Shown: positions 1-8,025, numbered from the stretch's first letter. The stretch is DNA of 10,933 bases from Bacteroides sp. (GCA_014801655.1 JAAVDT010000050.1:30205-41137), one strand, 5' to 3'. Notes: generated by a model from the sequence alone, not told the origin. Program-made: numbers and translations.

Positions 1-855
1 CTCTTTTCGTTTGAAGACTCGCAATATCGCGACCAGGTGCAGCAAGCATCCGCAGCTCTCGCCACAGCCCGAAGCAACCGCGAATACGCCGCTTCGCAAT
101 ATGCCGCCATGAAGAAAGCTCTGGAGAGCGACGCCGTTTCGCAAATGGAGGTCAACAAAGCCAAGAGCAACCTCGAAAACGCCGAAGCCGCAATCCGCAC
201 CGCCCAGGCTCAGCTACAGACCGCGCAGACCAATCTCTCCTACTGCCGCATCTACGCCCCCTACTCCGGCCACATCAGCGCCCCGACCATGTCGACCGGC
301 TCCTACGTCAACGGCGCCGGATCCCCCGTGCTGATGGCAACGCTCTATGAAGACGACACTCTATTCGCCATTTTCCACATCGACGACAAGGCGATGCAGG
401 ACATTCTCCTCGGCAACACCACCTCGAAAATCAACTTCGACTCCATCCCCTTCATCTTCGACCAGAACATTCCGCAGAAATACTACGGCCACCTGACCTA
501 CACCTCCCCCGAAGTCGATCCCTCGACCGGCACACTCGAACTCCGAGCCGCTCTCCCCAACAACCACGGCGACCTCCACGACGGCATGTACTGCAACATC
601 TCCCTCCCCGTCAAGTCCGACCCCAAGGCCATCATTGTCAAAGATGCTGCCATCTCCTCCGACCAGCTCGGAAAATATCTCTACACGGTCAGCGACTCCA
701 ACAAGGTGGTCTACACTCCGATTCAGGTCGGCGACCTGGTCAATGACAGCATGCGTGTGGTAGTTTCCGGAATCACCCCCGGCACTCCCTACGTCACCCG
801 CGCACTGCTCAAAGTGCGTCCCGGCATGGCCGTGAAACCCGTCTACGAAAAATAA
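1..855 (+). CDS. RND efflux periplasmic adaptor (membrane fusion protein), 5' end missing
   Basis: This is the 3' part of an AcrA/MexA-type adaptor, which links an inner-membrane RND pump to an outer-membrane channel. The frame is open from base 1, so the true start and lipid or signal sequence lie outside the window; the GTG at 37 is internal. The 284 visible residues begin in the alpha-helical hairpin (about residues 5-75, rich in Ala, Gln, Asn and Lys heptads). The second half of the lipoyl domain follows (YCRIYAPYSGHISAP, then TGSYV, about 78-103). Next come the beta-barrel domain (about 105-190) and the membrane-proximal domain, ending GMAVKPVYEK. The family assignment is firm from this domain order and from the RND transporter gene starting 30 bases downstream, almost certainly in the same operon. 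Substrate specificity cannot be read from the sequence. Confidence 0.93.
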   Translation, partial: LFSFEDSQYRDQVQQASAALATARSNREYAASQYAAMKKALESDAVSQMEVNKAKSNLENAEAAIRTAQAQLQTAQTNLSYCRIYAPYSGHISAPTMSTGSYVNGAGSPVLMATLYEDDTLFAIFHIDDKAMQDILLGNTTSKINFDSIPFIFDQNIPQKYYGHLTYTSPEVDPSTGTLELRAALPNNHGDLHDGMYCNISLPVKSDPKAIIVKDAAISSDQLGKYLYTVSDSNKVVYTPIQVGDLVNDSMRVVVSGITPGTPYVTRALLKVRPGMAVKPVYEK

Positions 856-885
856 CCCCGCTCCATTTATCCAACCCCCTCCGTT

Positions 886-3800
886 ATGTTCTCGAAATTT
901 TTCATAAACCGACCGATATTCGCCATCGTCATAGCCCTCTTCATGCTCCTTGCAGGCTTGCTGACGATCAAGACGCTCCCCGTGGCGCAATATCCCGACA
1001 TCACCCCACCGACGGTGATGGTCTCCGCAACCTATCCCGGCGCCGATGCCGCCACCGTAGCCTCCACAATCGGTGTGCCCATCGAGGAGCAGATCAACGG
1101 CGTGGAAAACATGATGTACATGAGCTCCACCTCCGGTTCCGACGGCTCCTACAATCTGACAATCACCTTTGAAGTAGGCACCGACATCGACATGGCCACC
1201 GTCAAGGTGCAAAACCGTCTGTCGCTCGCCGAACCGCAGCTCCCGACGGCCGTCAAGCAGCAGGGCGTCGACGTCATGTCGCGCTCAAGCAACATCATCA
1301 TGTTCGTGGCCATTGAAGGCAACGACCCCGCGCGCTACGACGCTCTCTATCTCACCAACTACGCCAAACTCAACATGGTCGACGAGCTTTCGCGAATCGA
1401 CGGCGTAGGCCAGGTGCAGGCCTTCGGTGCCGGCGAATACAGCATGCGCGTTTGGCTCGACCCCGATGTCATGCAGCAGCGTGGCATCACCGCCGCCGAT
1501 GTCTCGGCAGCCATTCAGTCACAAAACATTCAGGTGTCGGCAGGCGATGTGGGCGCTTCTCCCCTCCCGTCCAACAAATCCGCCCAGTTTGAATACACGC
1601 TGACCGCCTCCGGCCGCCTGAAGACTCCCGAGGAATTCGGCAACATCATCCTGCGCACCGACCCGAGCGGCGCCATTCTCCGCCTGCGCGACGTGGCCAG
1701 GATTGAACTCGGCAGCGACACCTACGGCTCCACCGCCCTTGTCAGCGGCAATCAGGCCGGCCTGCTCGGCATCAGCCAGACCCCCGGTGCCAACGCTCTC
1801 GAAGTAGCCTCAAAGGTCAAAGACAAACTCGATGACCTCCAGCAATATTTCCCCGAAGGCGTGAAATATCGTGTGATCATGAACTCCACCGATTTCGTCA
1901 CAGCCTCCATCGACGATGTGCTCGTCACCTTCGTTGAAACCACACTCATCGTCATGATCGTCATCATGTTCTTCCTCCAGAGCTGGAGGGCGGTCATCAT
2001 CCCGATGCTGACGATTCCTGTCTCGCTCATAGCCACTTTTGCCGTCATGAAGCTGATGGGATTCACCCTCAACACTCTGACACTCTTCGGTCTGGTGCTT
2101 GCCATTGCCATTGTGGTCGACGATGCCATAGTGGTGGTCGAGGACTGTGCGCGAATAGTCGATAGCGGGCAGATGACGCCACGCCAGGCAGCCATCAAGG
2201 CCATGAAAGAACTCCAGGGCCCGGTCATCGGCGAAGTGCTCGTGCTTCTGTCAGTGTTCATCCCAACGGCTTTTATCTCCGGCATCACCGGCGAACTCTA
2301 CAAACAATTCGCCCTCACCATCGCCGTCTCCACAGCCTTCTCCGGCTTCAACGCGCTGACATTCACCCCGGCCATGTGTGCCATGTTCCTCAAGCCCTCC
2401 AAGGGTCCGTCGAAATTCTTCGCATTCCGCTGGTTTAACAAAATATTCAATTCCACTCTCGGCGGCTACATGCGCGTGGTCGGCTCTTTCCTGCGCCGCC
2501 CGGCCGTGGCCCTGATAGCCTATTTCGCCATCACCGGCATAGCCTTCTGGGGATTCCTGAAAATGCCGACATCCTATGTTCCCTCTGAAGATATGGGCTA
2601 TTTCATCGGCTCAGTGCAGCTCCCAACCGGTGCCTCGGTCGACCGCACACAGAAGGTGCTCGCCCAATGCGTCGACGAACTGAAAACCATGCCCGAGGTT
2701 AAAGACGTCATCTCAATGGCCGGCAACTCTATGCTCGGCGGATCCGGCTCCAATGTCGGCTCGCTGATTGTCACCCTCAAACCCTGGGATGAGCGCAAAG
2801 GCAAATCCCATAGCGTCGATGCCGTGATCGAACGCTTCGAAGCTGCCACCGCCCCGATTCAGGAGGCCATTATTTTCGCCGTCAATCCCCCCTCCATTCC
2901 CGGGCTGGGCATGTCATCAGGGCTCGAAATGCAGCTCCTCGACATCAACAACCATGGCCCGCAAGCCATGGAGCAGGCTCTTCAATCCATCATAGCCAAA
3001 GCCAAGACCGACAAGCGAATAGGCTCCGTCACGACACTCTATGAAGGCACCGTGCCACAATACAGCCTCAAGGTCGACCGCGACAAAGTCGAACGCCTTG
3101 GCCTCGACCTAAGCGAAATCTACAGCTCGCTGACCGCATTCACCGGCCAGACCTATGTCAACGATTTCGATGAATTCGGCCGCGTCTATGAAGTGCAGCT
3201 CTCCGGCGAAGCCGACTCCCGCACCAATCCGCAGGATGTGCTCCGCCTATCGGTTCGCAACGAATCAGGCGACATGGTTCCCTTCTCCGCATTCATGACC
3301 GTCGAACCCTCCGAAGGCTCCGAATCCATAGCCCGCTACAACATGTATCAGACCGCATCGCTCACAGCCTCCCCCGCCAAAGGAGTCAGCTCCTCCGATG
3401 CCATCAAAGCCATGGAACAAGCCGTCAAGGAAGCCGTTGGCAACCAATATGGCTACGCCTGGACCGGCGAAGCCTATCAGGAAACACAAGGCGGCACCAC
3501 CGTAGCCGTGGTCATGATCTTCGCAGTCATCGTGACACTCCTCGTGCTTGCTGCTCAATACGAATCGCTGACCGACCCCGTGGCCGTGATCATCTCCATG
3601 CCAACGGCCATCCTCGGCACCGTCATCGGCTGTCTGCTCATGTCGCAGTCCATCTCCATCTACACCCAGATAGGCATAATCCTCCTGCTCGGTCTGTCGG
3701 CCAAAAACGCAATCCTCATCGTTGAATATGCCATTGACTATCGCAAAGCCGGACAGCCCATCCGTCAGGCAGCCCTCGACGCAGGTCGCGTCCGCTTCCG

Positions 3801-4095
3801 TCCCATCATGATGACAGCCCTCGCATTCGTATTCGGCGTCATGCCGATGCTATTCGCATCAGGCGCCGGCGCACAATCACGCATCGCACTCGGCACGGCC
3901 GTAGTCTTCGGCATGGCCATCAACGCAGTGGTCGGCACACTCTTCGTCCCCAACTTCTGGGAACTCCTCGAAAAATTCCGCCAGAAACACCTCGCCAAAT
4001 TCTTCGAAGTCAAACCCTCCGACACCACCCCGCCCGACCCCGCCTCAACCTCAGCAACTACCGAAAAATCCGACGACACCACGTCAATTGAATAA
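886..4095 (+). CDS. RND multidrug efflux transporter, HAE1/AcrB-like inner-membrane pump
   Basis: This 1069-residue protein is a full-length proton-driven exporter of the AcrB/MexB type, which drives drugs or other amphiphiles out through the adaptor encoded just upstream. It opens with the typical MFSKFFINRPIFAIVIAL first membrane helix (about residues 10-28), then GLLTIKTLPVAQYPDITPP. A helix block lies at about 340-500, a seventh helix near 542-560 after the central loop, and a last block at about 873-1030. The proton-relay residues are present: Asp412-Asp413 in VVDDAIVVVE and Lys940 in GLSAKNAILIVEYA. The two large periplasmic porter and docking loops are complete. The last 30 or so residues form a Thr/Ser/Pro/Asp-rich cytoplasmic tail that should be variable. 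No outer-membrane factor gene follows, so the pump must use a channel encoded elsewhere or upstream. The substrate is unknown. Confidence 0.96.
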   Translation: MFSKFFINRPIFAIVIALFMLLAGLLTIKTLPVAQYPDITPPTVMVSATYPGADAATVASTIGVPIEEQINGVENMMYMSSTSGSDGSYNLTITFEVGTDIDMATVKVQNRLSLAEPQLPTAVKQQGVDVMSRSSNIIMFVAIEGNDPARYDALYLTNYAKLNMVDELSRIDGVGQVQAFGAGEYSMRVWLDPDVMQQRGITAADVSAAIQSQNIQVSAGDVGASPLPSNKSAQFEYTLTASGRLKTPEEFGNIILRTDPSGAILRLRDVARIELGSDTYGSTALVSGNQAGLLGISQTPGANALEVASKVKDKLDDLQQYFPEGVKYRVIMNSTDFVTASIDDVLVTFVETTLIVMIVIMFFLQSWRAVIIPMLTIPVSLIATFAVMKLMGFTLNTLTLFGLVLAIAIVVDDAIVVVEDCARIVDSGQMTPRQAAIKAMKELQGPVIGEVLVLLSVFIPTAFISGITGELYKQFALTIAVSTAFSGFNALTFTPAMCAMFLKPSKGPSKFFAFRWFNKIFNSTLGGYMRVVGSFLRRPAVALIAYFAITGIAFWGFLKMPTSYVPSEDMGYFIGSVQLPTGASVDRTQKVLAQCVDELKTMPEVKDVISMAGNSMLGGSGSNVGSLIVTLKPWDERKGKSHSVDAVIERFEAATAPIQEAIIFAVNPPSIPGLGMSSGLEMQLLDINNHGPQAMEQALQSIIAKAKTDKRIGSVTTLYEGTVPQYSLKVDRDKVERLGLDLSEIYSSLTAFTGQTYVNDFDEFGRVYEVQLSGEADSRTNPQDVLRLSVRNESGDMVPFSAFMTVEPSEGSESIARYNMYQTASLTASPAKGVSSSDAIKAMEQAVKEAVGNQYGYAWTGEAYQETQGGTTVAVVMIFAVIVTLLVLAAQYESLTDPVAVIISMPTAILGTVIGCLLMSQSISIYTQIGIILLLGLSAKNAILIVEYAIDYRKAGQPIRQAALDAGRVRFRPIMMTALAFVFGVMPMLFASGAGAQSRIALGTAVVFGMAINAVVGTLFVPNFWELLEKFRQKHLAKFFEVKPSDTTPPDPASTSATTEKSDDTTSIE

Positions 4096-4121
4096 TCCCA
4101 CCCAAAAAATATATCAAAGAA

Positions 4122-4163
4122 ATGGCCGGACTCCGAGGAAAATTCCCCAAAGAGTCCGGCCAT
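4122..4163. terminator. Intrinsic terminator hairpin between convergent genes
   Basis: A perfect 12-base inverted repeat (ATGGCCGGACTC at 4122-4133 and GAGTCCGGCCAT at 4152-4163) encloses an 18-base loop. It lies 26 bases after the RND stop and 16 bases beyond the stop of the minus-strand gene at 4180. Read on the minus strand, the stem is followed by a T-rich stretch (complement of 4104-4121), so it fits best as the terminator of the minus-strand gene. It probably also stops plus-strand transcription from the efflux operon. Confidence 0.8.
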
Positions 4164-4179
4164 CGTATATAAAGTAGTG

Positions 4180-4755
4180 TTATTTATTGGCAATTTTATC
4201 AGTATTATTTGCAATATCAGCGATAGACAACACAAGTTCTGCCAGATAGCGCGAACCCACAACAATTACATAACCGAAAATAGGCATCACAATAACTCCC
4301 ATAATACCCAAATGGTATATATCATTAGGAATAAAGAAGAATCGGGTATCCAATAAGAGATAGAATAAACTGCAGTAGAATCCAAAAACTCCCATGAAAA
4401 TACCAAACACTTCACCACCTGTCTGAATAAGATTGGCTACTGCAGGCACGGCCACAAACTTTGAGTTGGGAGAAAGCAGTGTCGACAACTTTTCAGCTCG
4501 ATTAAACCACAATAGAAAACACAAAATACACACACCAAGCAAGCCTATAATCACTACGAAAAACGAAAGCAATTCTTTTCCGTTAGCATAACTGAAAAAG
4601 CCCCAATCCGCTAATTCGTATATCACATAAAACGGAATGAGCAAGCACAAAATGCCAAACACATAGTAAATACACTGCAACGGCTGACTGAAAAAACGAC
4701 CCGAGTCAATATAATTCGTAAGGGGTCGGATAAGATTAAAAAATTTGGAATCCAT
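4180..4755 (-). CDS. Hypothetical four-helix inner-membrane protein, AT-rich
   Basis: This 191-residue protein is not one I can assign to a named family. Four hydrophobic segments are visible: about residues 27-47 (CIYYVFGILCLLIPFYVIYE), 62-83 (LLSFFVVIIGLLGVCILCFLLW), 115-137 (VFGIFMGVFGFYCSLFYLLL) and 147-170 (LGIMGVIVMPIFGYVIVVG). A short charged N-terminus and an Asn/Asp/Lys-rich C-terminus flank them. There is no signal peptide and no recognisable catalytic motif. The gene is visibly richer in A and T than the genes on either side, at all codon positions. It stands alone, with a convincing Bacteroidetes promoter upstream and a strong terminator downstream, so it is a single-gene transcript. 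The hydrophobic periodicity and its own signals support a real gene. Its function is unknown. Confidence 0.82.
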   Translation of the reverse strand: MDSKFFNLIRPLTNYIDSGRFFSQPLQCIYYVFGILCLLIPFYVIYELADWGFFSYANGKELLSFFVVIIGLLGVCILCFLLWFNRAEKLSTLLSPNSKFVAVPAVANLIQTGGEVFGIFMGVFGFYCSLFYLLLDTRFFFIPNDIYHLGIMGVIVMPIFGYVIVVGSRYLAELVLSIADIANNTDKIANK

Positions 4756-4783
4756 GATAATGATGTGAAATATTAATACAACG

Positions 4784-4815
4784 CAAATATACTCTTTTTT
4801 TATAAATCCAACAAA
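4784..4815 (-). promoter_or_regulatory. Bacteroidetes sigma-ABfr-type promoter for the membrane protein gene
   Basis: On the minus strand there is a -33 box TTTG (complement of 4812-4815), a 20-base spacer, and a -7 box TATATTTG (complement of 4784-4791) that matches TAnnTTTG exactly. The start codon at 4755 lies 28 bases beyond the -7 box, leaving a short AT-rich leader. No other promoter is needed for this gene. Confidence 0.78.
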
Positions 4816-4844
4816 CGAAGTGATTTAAACTTTTTGTTTATAAA

Positions 4845-5010
4845 TGTCGTCGGAGACGACACACCTCCTTAAACCCCGGCATAAGGGAGGATGCCGAAAG
4901 GCACCCGACCGTGCCGGGGGTAATCACGCAACAGAGCCTCTGGTTCGGAGAACCAGCACCACAAATACCAATAGCCCCCCCGACCGTGCCTGAGCAGTCA
5001 AGCATCCTGA
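4845..5010. repeat. GC-rich intergenic element with several hairpins; probable dispersed repeat
   Basis: This is most of the 323-base gene-free stretch between two minus-strand genes. It contrasts in composition with the AT-rich DNA on its left. It has a 7-base hairpin TGTCGTC/GACGACA with loop GGA (4845-4861). A long hairpin follows with arms CCCCGGCA (4874-4881) and TGCCGGGG (4912-4919), enclosing an inner hairpin TGCC-GAAA-GGCA (4892-4903). A third hairpin CTGGTTC/GAACCAG, again with loop GGA, lies at 4940-4956. The 12-mer CCCGACCGTGCC occurs twice (4904-4915 and 4979-4990). Dense nested palindromes outside a gene suggest a REP-type repeat or a structured transcript. The outer boundaries are approximate. 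I recognise the style of such Bacteroidales intergenic repeats but cannot confirm copy number from one window. Confidence 0.55.
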
Positions 5011-5020
5011 AGGCCCACCA

Positions 5021-5052
5021 ATAAAGAAAGGCGAACCGCAAAGGCTCGCCTT
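5021..5052 (-). terminator. Intrinsic terminator of the porin gene
   Basis: The stem AAGGCGA (5028-5034) pairs with TCGCCTT (5046-5052), with two further G-C pairs inside after one mismatch. On the minus strand it is followed by the T-rich run TTCTTTAT (complement of 5020-5027). It lies 26 bases past the porin stop codon, the expected place for a factor-independent terminator. Confidence 0.8.
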
Positions 5053-5078
5053 CCATATAATAAAATGAGTAAGGAGTT

Positions 5079-6263
5079 TTAGAACATAAACTGAATACGC
5101 GCTTCAATGATATTAACGTGGCTCTTGGGATTGAGGTCCACCTCTCCGGCATCGTTTAACGAACCGCTCTGTCGGAGATCAGTGTAGGAGTAGCGCAGAC
5201 GAGCGAGCATATACTTGTTGATGTAGTAGTTGAAAGTCACGGAGTAGTCGTTGGTGATACCGCCATAGGTGCCGGCCTTCGAGTCGGTTGCATCGGTATA
5301 GTTATAACCGACCACACATTCGAGTGTCTTGGGAGCGGGAGTTGCCAGACCACCGTCGCCTGAAGCGTAGCCATACTTCTTGTCGCCAAACACCAGGGCG
5401 CGGAGTTCGCCATATATACCCTGAGCTGTGAACGAGCTGAGATCATGTTTGCGATTGATATTCATGTAGTAGTACTGGCCTTCAAAGGCAAACCGACCCT
5501 TTGAGACGAGCCATTCCGGCGAGAGTTTCACAACACCATTGGCATCATTGACTGTCGTTGAGAGCAGAGACACCTTGTCAACTCGGGTAGGATAGTTGGC
5601 CGAATAGGTGAAGTAGCCCGGAGAAGTCACATCCCCTTCGCGTTTATGCATGGCAGACTGATACCACCCCGACATACCCACCTGGGCAATGGTTCCGGGA
5701 GTGTGGATCGGGCGATAGAGCAGGCGCGTGATTCCGCCGGCGCTGACGCGACCCATGGTGTTTGCCGCCGTAGTTATCTGAGTGCCGGCAATGCCGCTGA
5801 CGTTGGCAAGGAACTTGTCGCCGTTGTATTGATACATGATGCCCAGGTTACGTCCGGTGGCATTCATGTAGGTGTCGGTGATCGGAGCCTCAAAGGTGGG
5901 CTTCATCGAGCTTGAAGTAGCCGCCTGAAGGCCAAACTGATGAACGAAATAGCCGCCGCGAATCAAGTTCTTGTCATTGAACTTATACTGTATATAAACA
6001 TCCTTCATGCTGATTTGGCCGAAACCGTAGCCAACATCAATCTTGGCCATCCAGTTGCCATAGTAGGCCTTTACACCCATACGCACGTCGGCAATATTGA
6101 CACCGTCGGCAAACTTGCCGTCGTCAGTCGGAGCAAACAACGCTCCGTCGGCCAGAACTCGGCCGGTAGGCTGAATCTTAAACTTGGGGGCTTCGTCTTG
6201 AGCGAAAGCGGGAATCGCAGCGGCCAGCAGCAGGGTTGAGCCAAGGATAGTCGAGATTTTCAT
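5079..6263 (-). CDS. Outer-membrane porin, phosphate-selective OprO/OprP-like (Porin_O_P family)
   Basis: The protein has 394 residues when started at the ATG at 6263. This start gives a textbook signal peptide (MKISTILGSTLLLAAAIPAFA, cut before Gln22); the frame continues 35 codons further upstream, but that part is not protein-like. The mature protein alternates polar and hydrophobic residues in the manner of transmembrane beta strands. It carries the family's recognisable stretch: VRMGVKAYYGNWMAKIDVGYGFG, then SMKDVYIQYKF, LIRGGYFVHQFGLQ and NATGRNLGIMYQY (about residues 60-155). It ends in Phe (ARIQFMF), the usual outer-membrane insertion signal. Members of this family form anion or phosphate-preferring channels, but many Bacteroidetes homologues have untested selectivity. 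It is transcribed divergently from an acid phosphatase, which makes a phosphate or sugar-phosphate ligand plausible. It forms a single-gene transcript with its own terminator. Confidence 0.9.
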   Translation of the reverse strand: MKISTILGSTLLLAAAIPAFAQDEAPKFKIQPTGRVLADGALFAPTDDGKFADGVNIADVRMGVKAYYGNWMAKIDVGYGFGQISMKDVYIQYKFNDKNLIRGGYFVHQFGLQAATSSSMKPTFEAPITDTYMNATGRNLGIMYQYNGDKFLANVSGIAGTQITTAANTMGRVSAGGITRLLYRPIHTPGTIAQVGMSGWYQSAMHKREGDVTSPGYFTYSANYPTRVDKVSLLSTTVNDANGVVKLSPEWLVSKGRFAFEGQYYYMNINRKHDLSSFTAQGIYGELRALVFGDKKYGYASGDGGLATPAPKTLECVVGYNYTDATDSKAGTYGGITNDYSVTFNYYINKYMLARLRYSYTDLRQSGSLNDAGEVDLNPKSHVNIIEARIQFMF

Positions 6264-6541
6264 AATGTGAATCGTTTTTTTTTGGTTTTTAGTGAAGGAT
6301 GAATGTATTTTTTGGTTAGATTTTGTTATCGTGATTGGATTTTGCCATTCAAACGACAGACCGGCCAAAAATGTTTTGAAAAAAATACATGTTATAAAAC
6401 ACTGTTAAATTCACCGTTTTTTAAACATACGTTTTTTCTGGAACTTTTTTCCAACCGATGCGTTTTTGTGGTATATCGATTACCAAACGAAACCAACGAA
6501 ACAAAAAATCATCATTACCCCAACCCAAAACTCATCACTTT
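6264..6541. promoter_or_regulatory. Divergent control region between porin and phosphatase genes
   Basis: These 278 AT-rich bases separate two divergent genes and must contain both promoters. I find no full TTTG/TAnnTTTG pair in either direction. The closest plus-strand candidate is TTTG at 6281-6284, 21 bases, then TATTTTTT at 6306-6313, which would leave an untranslated leader of over 200 bases. The motif CGTTTTT(T) occurs three times at 6415, 6430 and 6461, about 15 and 31 bases apart, and may be an operator. The leaders next to both start codons are A-rich, as expected for this phylum. Confidence 0.4.
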
Positions 6542-7834
6542 ATGAAAAAACAACTCCTGCTTGCCGCCCTGGCCTTCCTTGCCACCGGTTTCGCCTTTGC
6601 CCAGACCCAGCGTAGCGACGATTTCAAGAGTAAATATAAATTAAAAGAAGCAGTGGTGCTCAGCCGCCACAATATCCGCTCCCCGCTCTCCGACTCCAAG
6701 AGCGCCCTCGGTCGCATGACTCCGCACGAATGGAACAAATGGACCGCCGGCAAGAGCGAGCTCACCCTCCGCGGTGGCGTCCTCGAAACCCAGATGGGAC
6801 AATATTTCCGCAAATGGGCCACTGATGCCGGCCTCTTCAGCGAAAACCATATCCCCACAGCCGACGAACTCAACGTAATAGCCAACTCAATGCAGCGCTG
6901 CATCGCAACCGCGCGCTACTTCACCTCCGGCTTCATGCCCGTTGGCGACGTCGTGGTCAACCACCGCTACACCCCCTCTAAGATGGACCCCCTCTTCAAC
7001 CCCCAGCTGACCAAGGTTTCCCCCGAATTCATAGCCATCGCCAACGAGCAGATCAAAGCCATGGGTGGCAAAAAAGGAATGGTCGGCATCAACGAAGCCA
7101 TCGAACCCGACTATAAACTCATGATGGAAGTCCTCGACATCAAAGACTCCCCCATGGCCAAAGCCAACGACCCCGCCCTCAACGCCCTCAAAAACTACAA
7201 CACTGAAGTGGTGTTTGAAAAATTCCAGGAACCCACAATGAAATCCGGCTCCGCCCTCAAGGAACTCAACGCCGCATCCGACGCATTCATCCTCCAGTAC
7301 TACGAACAGCCCGACTCCGTCAAAGCAGCTTTCGGTCACAAACTCTCCCGCGAAGACTGGGAACGTCTGGCCCACGTCAAAGATGTCTATCAGGACGTCC
7401 TCTTCACAGCCCCGATTGTAGCCACCAACGTTGCTCGTCCCCTGATTCAATATATGTATGACGAACTCCGCTCGCCCGATCGCAAATTCACTTTCCTCGT
7501 TGGCCACGACAGCAACCTCTCAGCCGTAGCCACCGCCCTCGAAGTTGAAGAATATGAGCTCCCCGCAGCCATTGAAAAGAAAACACCCATCGGGTCAAAA
7601 ATCGTAGTAGAAAAATTCGTAGGCCCCGACGGTGAAGAATATGCCGACATCAACATCGTCTACCAGAGCGTCGAACAGCTGAAAAACATGGAATTGCTCG
7701 ACCTCGACAATCCTCCCATGATCTATCAGCTCTCACTCAAAGGCCTTAAGAAAAACGCCGACGGACTTTACAAAATGTCCGACGTAGCCGACCGTTTCGA
7801 AAAAGCTCTCGCCGCCTACGAAGCCATCCCCTGA
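6542..7834 (+). CDS. agp: Periplasmic glucose-1-phosphatase / acid phosphatase, histidine phosphatase branch 2
   Basis: This 430-residue secreted enzyme resembles E. coli Agp along almost its whole length. Such enzymes hydrolyse glucose-1-phosphate and, in some cases, phytate, using a phosphohistidine intermediate. The signal peptide MKKQLLLAALAFLATGFAFA ends before Gln21. The catalytic motif is Arg42-His43-Asn-Ile-Arg46-Ser-Pro48, with His43 the predicted nucleophile. The Asn after His is the Agp variant of the usual RHGxRxP. The acid/base pair is His322-Asp323 in FLVGHDSNLSA. Other shared landmarks are LRGGVLETQMGQYFRKW, NSMQRCIATARYF, MDPLFNPQLT, LQYYEQ, YQDVLFTAPIVATNVARPL and KTPIGSKIV. 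I chose the ATG at 6542 because it begins the signal peptide; the upstream in-frame codons read as an AT-rich leader. A strong terminator follows at once. Exact substrate preference is inferred, not visible. Confidence 0.93.
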   Translation: MKKQLLLAALAFLATGFAFAQTQRSDDFKSKYKLKEAVVLSRHNIRSPLSDSKSALGRMTPHEWNKWTAGKSELTLRGGVLETQMGQYFRKWATDAGLFSENHIPTADELNVIANSMQRCIATARYFTSGFMPVGDVVVNHRYTPSKMDPLFNPQLTKVSPEFIAIANEQIKAMGGKKGMVGINEAIEPDYKLMMEVLDIKDSPMAKANDPALNALKNYNTEVVFEKFQEPTMKSGSALKELNAASDAFILQYYEQPDSVKAAFGHKLSREDWERLAHVKDVYQDVLFTAPIVATNVARPLIQYMYDELRSPDRKFTFLVGHDSNLSAVATALEVEEYELPAAIEKKTPIGSKIVVEKFVGPDGEEYADINIVYQSVEQLKNMELLDLDNPPMIYQLSLKGLKKNADGLYKMSDVADRFEKALAAYEAIP

Positions 7835-7866
7835 CATTGCATCCAACCCCAATCCTAATCCCCCAA

Positions 7867-7898
7867 GAGGCTGTGCCAAAGCGCAGCCTCATTTTTTT
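7867..7898 (+). terminator. Intrinsic terminator of the phosphatase gene
   Basis: The stem GAGGCTGTGC (7867-7876) pairs with GCGCAGCCTC (7881-7890) over ten positions, one of them G-U, around the loop CAAA. It is followed by ATTTTTTT. It begins 33 bases after the stop codon at 7834, so the phosphatase is transcribed alone and does not read into the tRNA. Confidence 0.92.
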
Positions 7899-7973
7899 AA
7901 CCACCATCAAATCTGCTAATCCCCTATGCCCCTGATGCTTTACATTTTTTAACACGAATTTCTCCCTAAAATA

Positions 7974-8005
7974 TTTGGTCAGTATAGAAAAAACCTCTAC
8001 CTTTG
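7974..8005 (+). promoter_or_regulatory. Bacteroidetes promoter driving the initiator tRNA
   Basis: There is an exact -33 box TTTG (7974-7977), a 20-base spacer, and an exact -7 box TACCTTTG (7998-8005). Transcription should begin about 14 bases before the tRNA at 8026, leaving a short 5' leader for RNase P to remove. This is the cleanest promoter in the window. Confidence 0.88.
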
Positions 8006-8025
8006 CACTCACAAAACCACAACAA

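Noticed and set aside
361..1212. A 283-codon minus-strand frame under the efflux genes
   Set aside because: It is antisense to two clear genes with a Gly/His/Asp/Val-rich product typical of the reverse frame of GC-rich coding DNA.
4838..5152. A 104-codon minus-strand open frame overlapping the porin 3' end
   Set aside because: It reads through the porin terminator and the hairpin-rich element, has no promoter or leader of its own, and its product looks like translated palindromes.
5646..6239. Two plus-strand frames (5646-5915 and 5940-6239) inside the porin gene
   Set aside because: They are antisense to a well supported porin, with low-complexity products and no start signals.
6264..6368. 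Upstream extension of the porin by 35 codons
   Set aside because: The extension is AT-rich leader sequence, and the internal ATG at 6263 begins a proper signal peptide.
6458..6541. Upstream ATG for the phosphatase at 6458
   Set aside because: It would place 28 Arg/Lys/Asn-rich residues before an otherwise perfect signal peptide starting at 6542.
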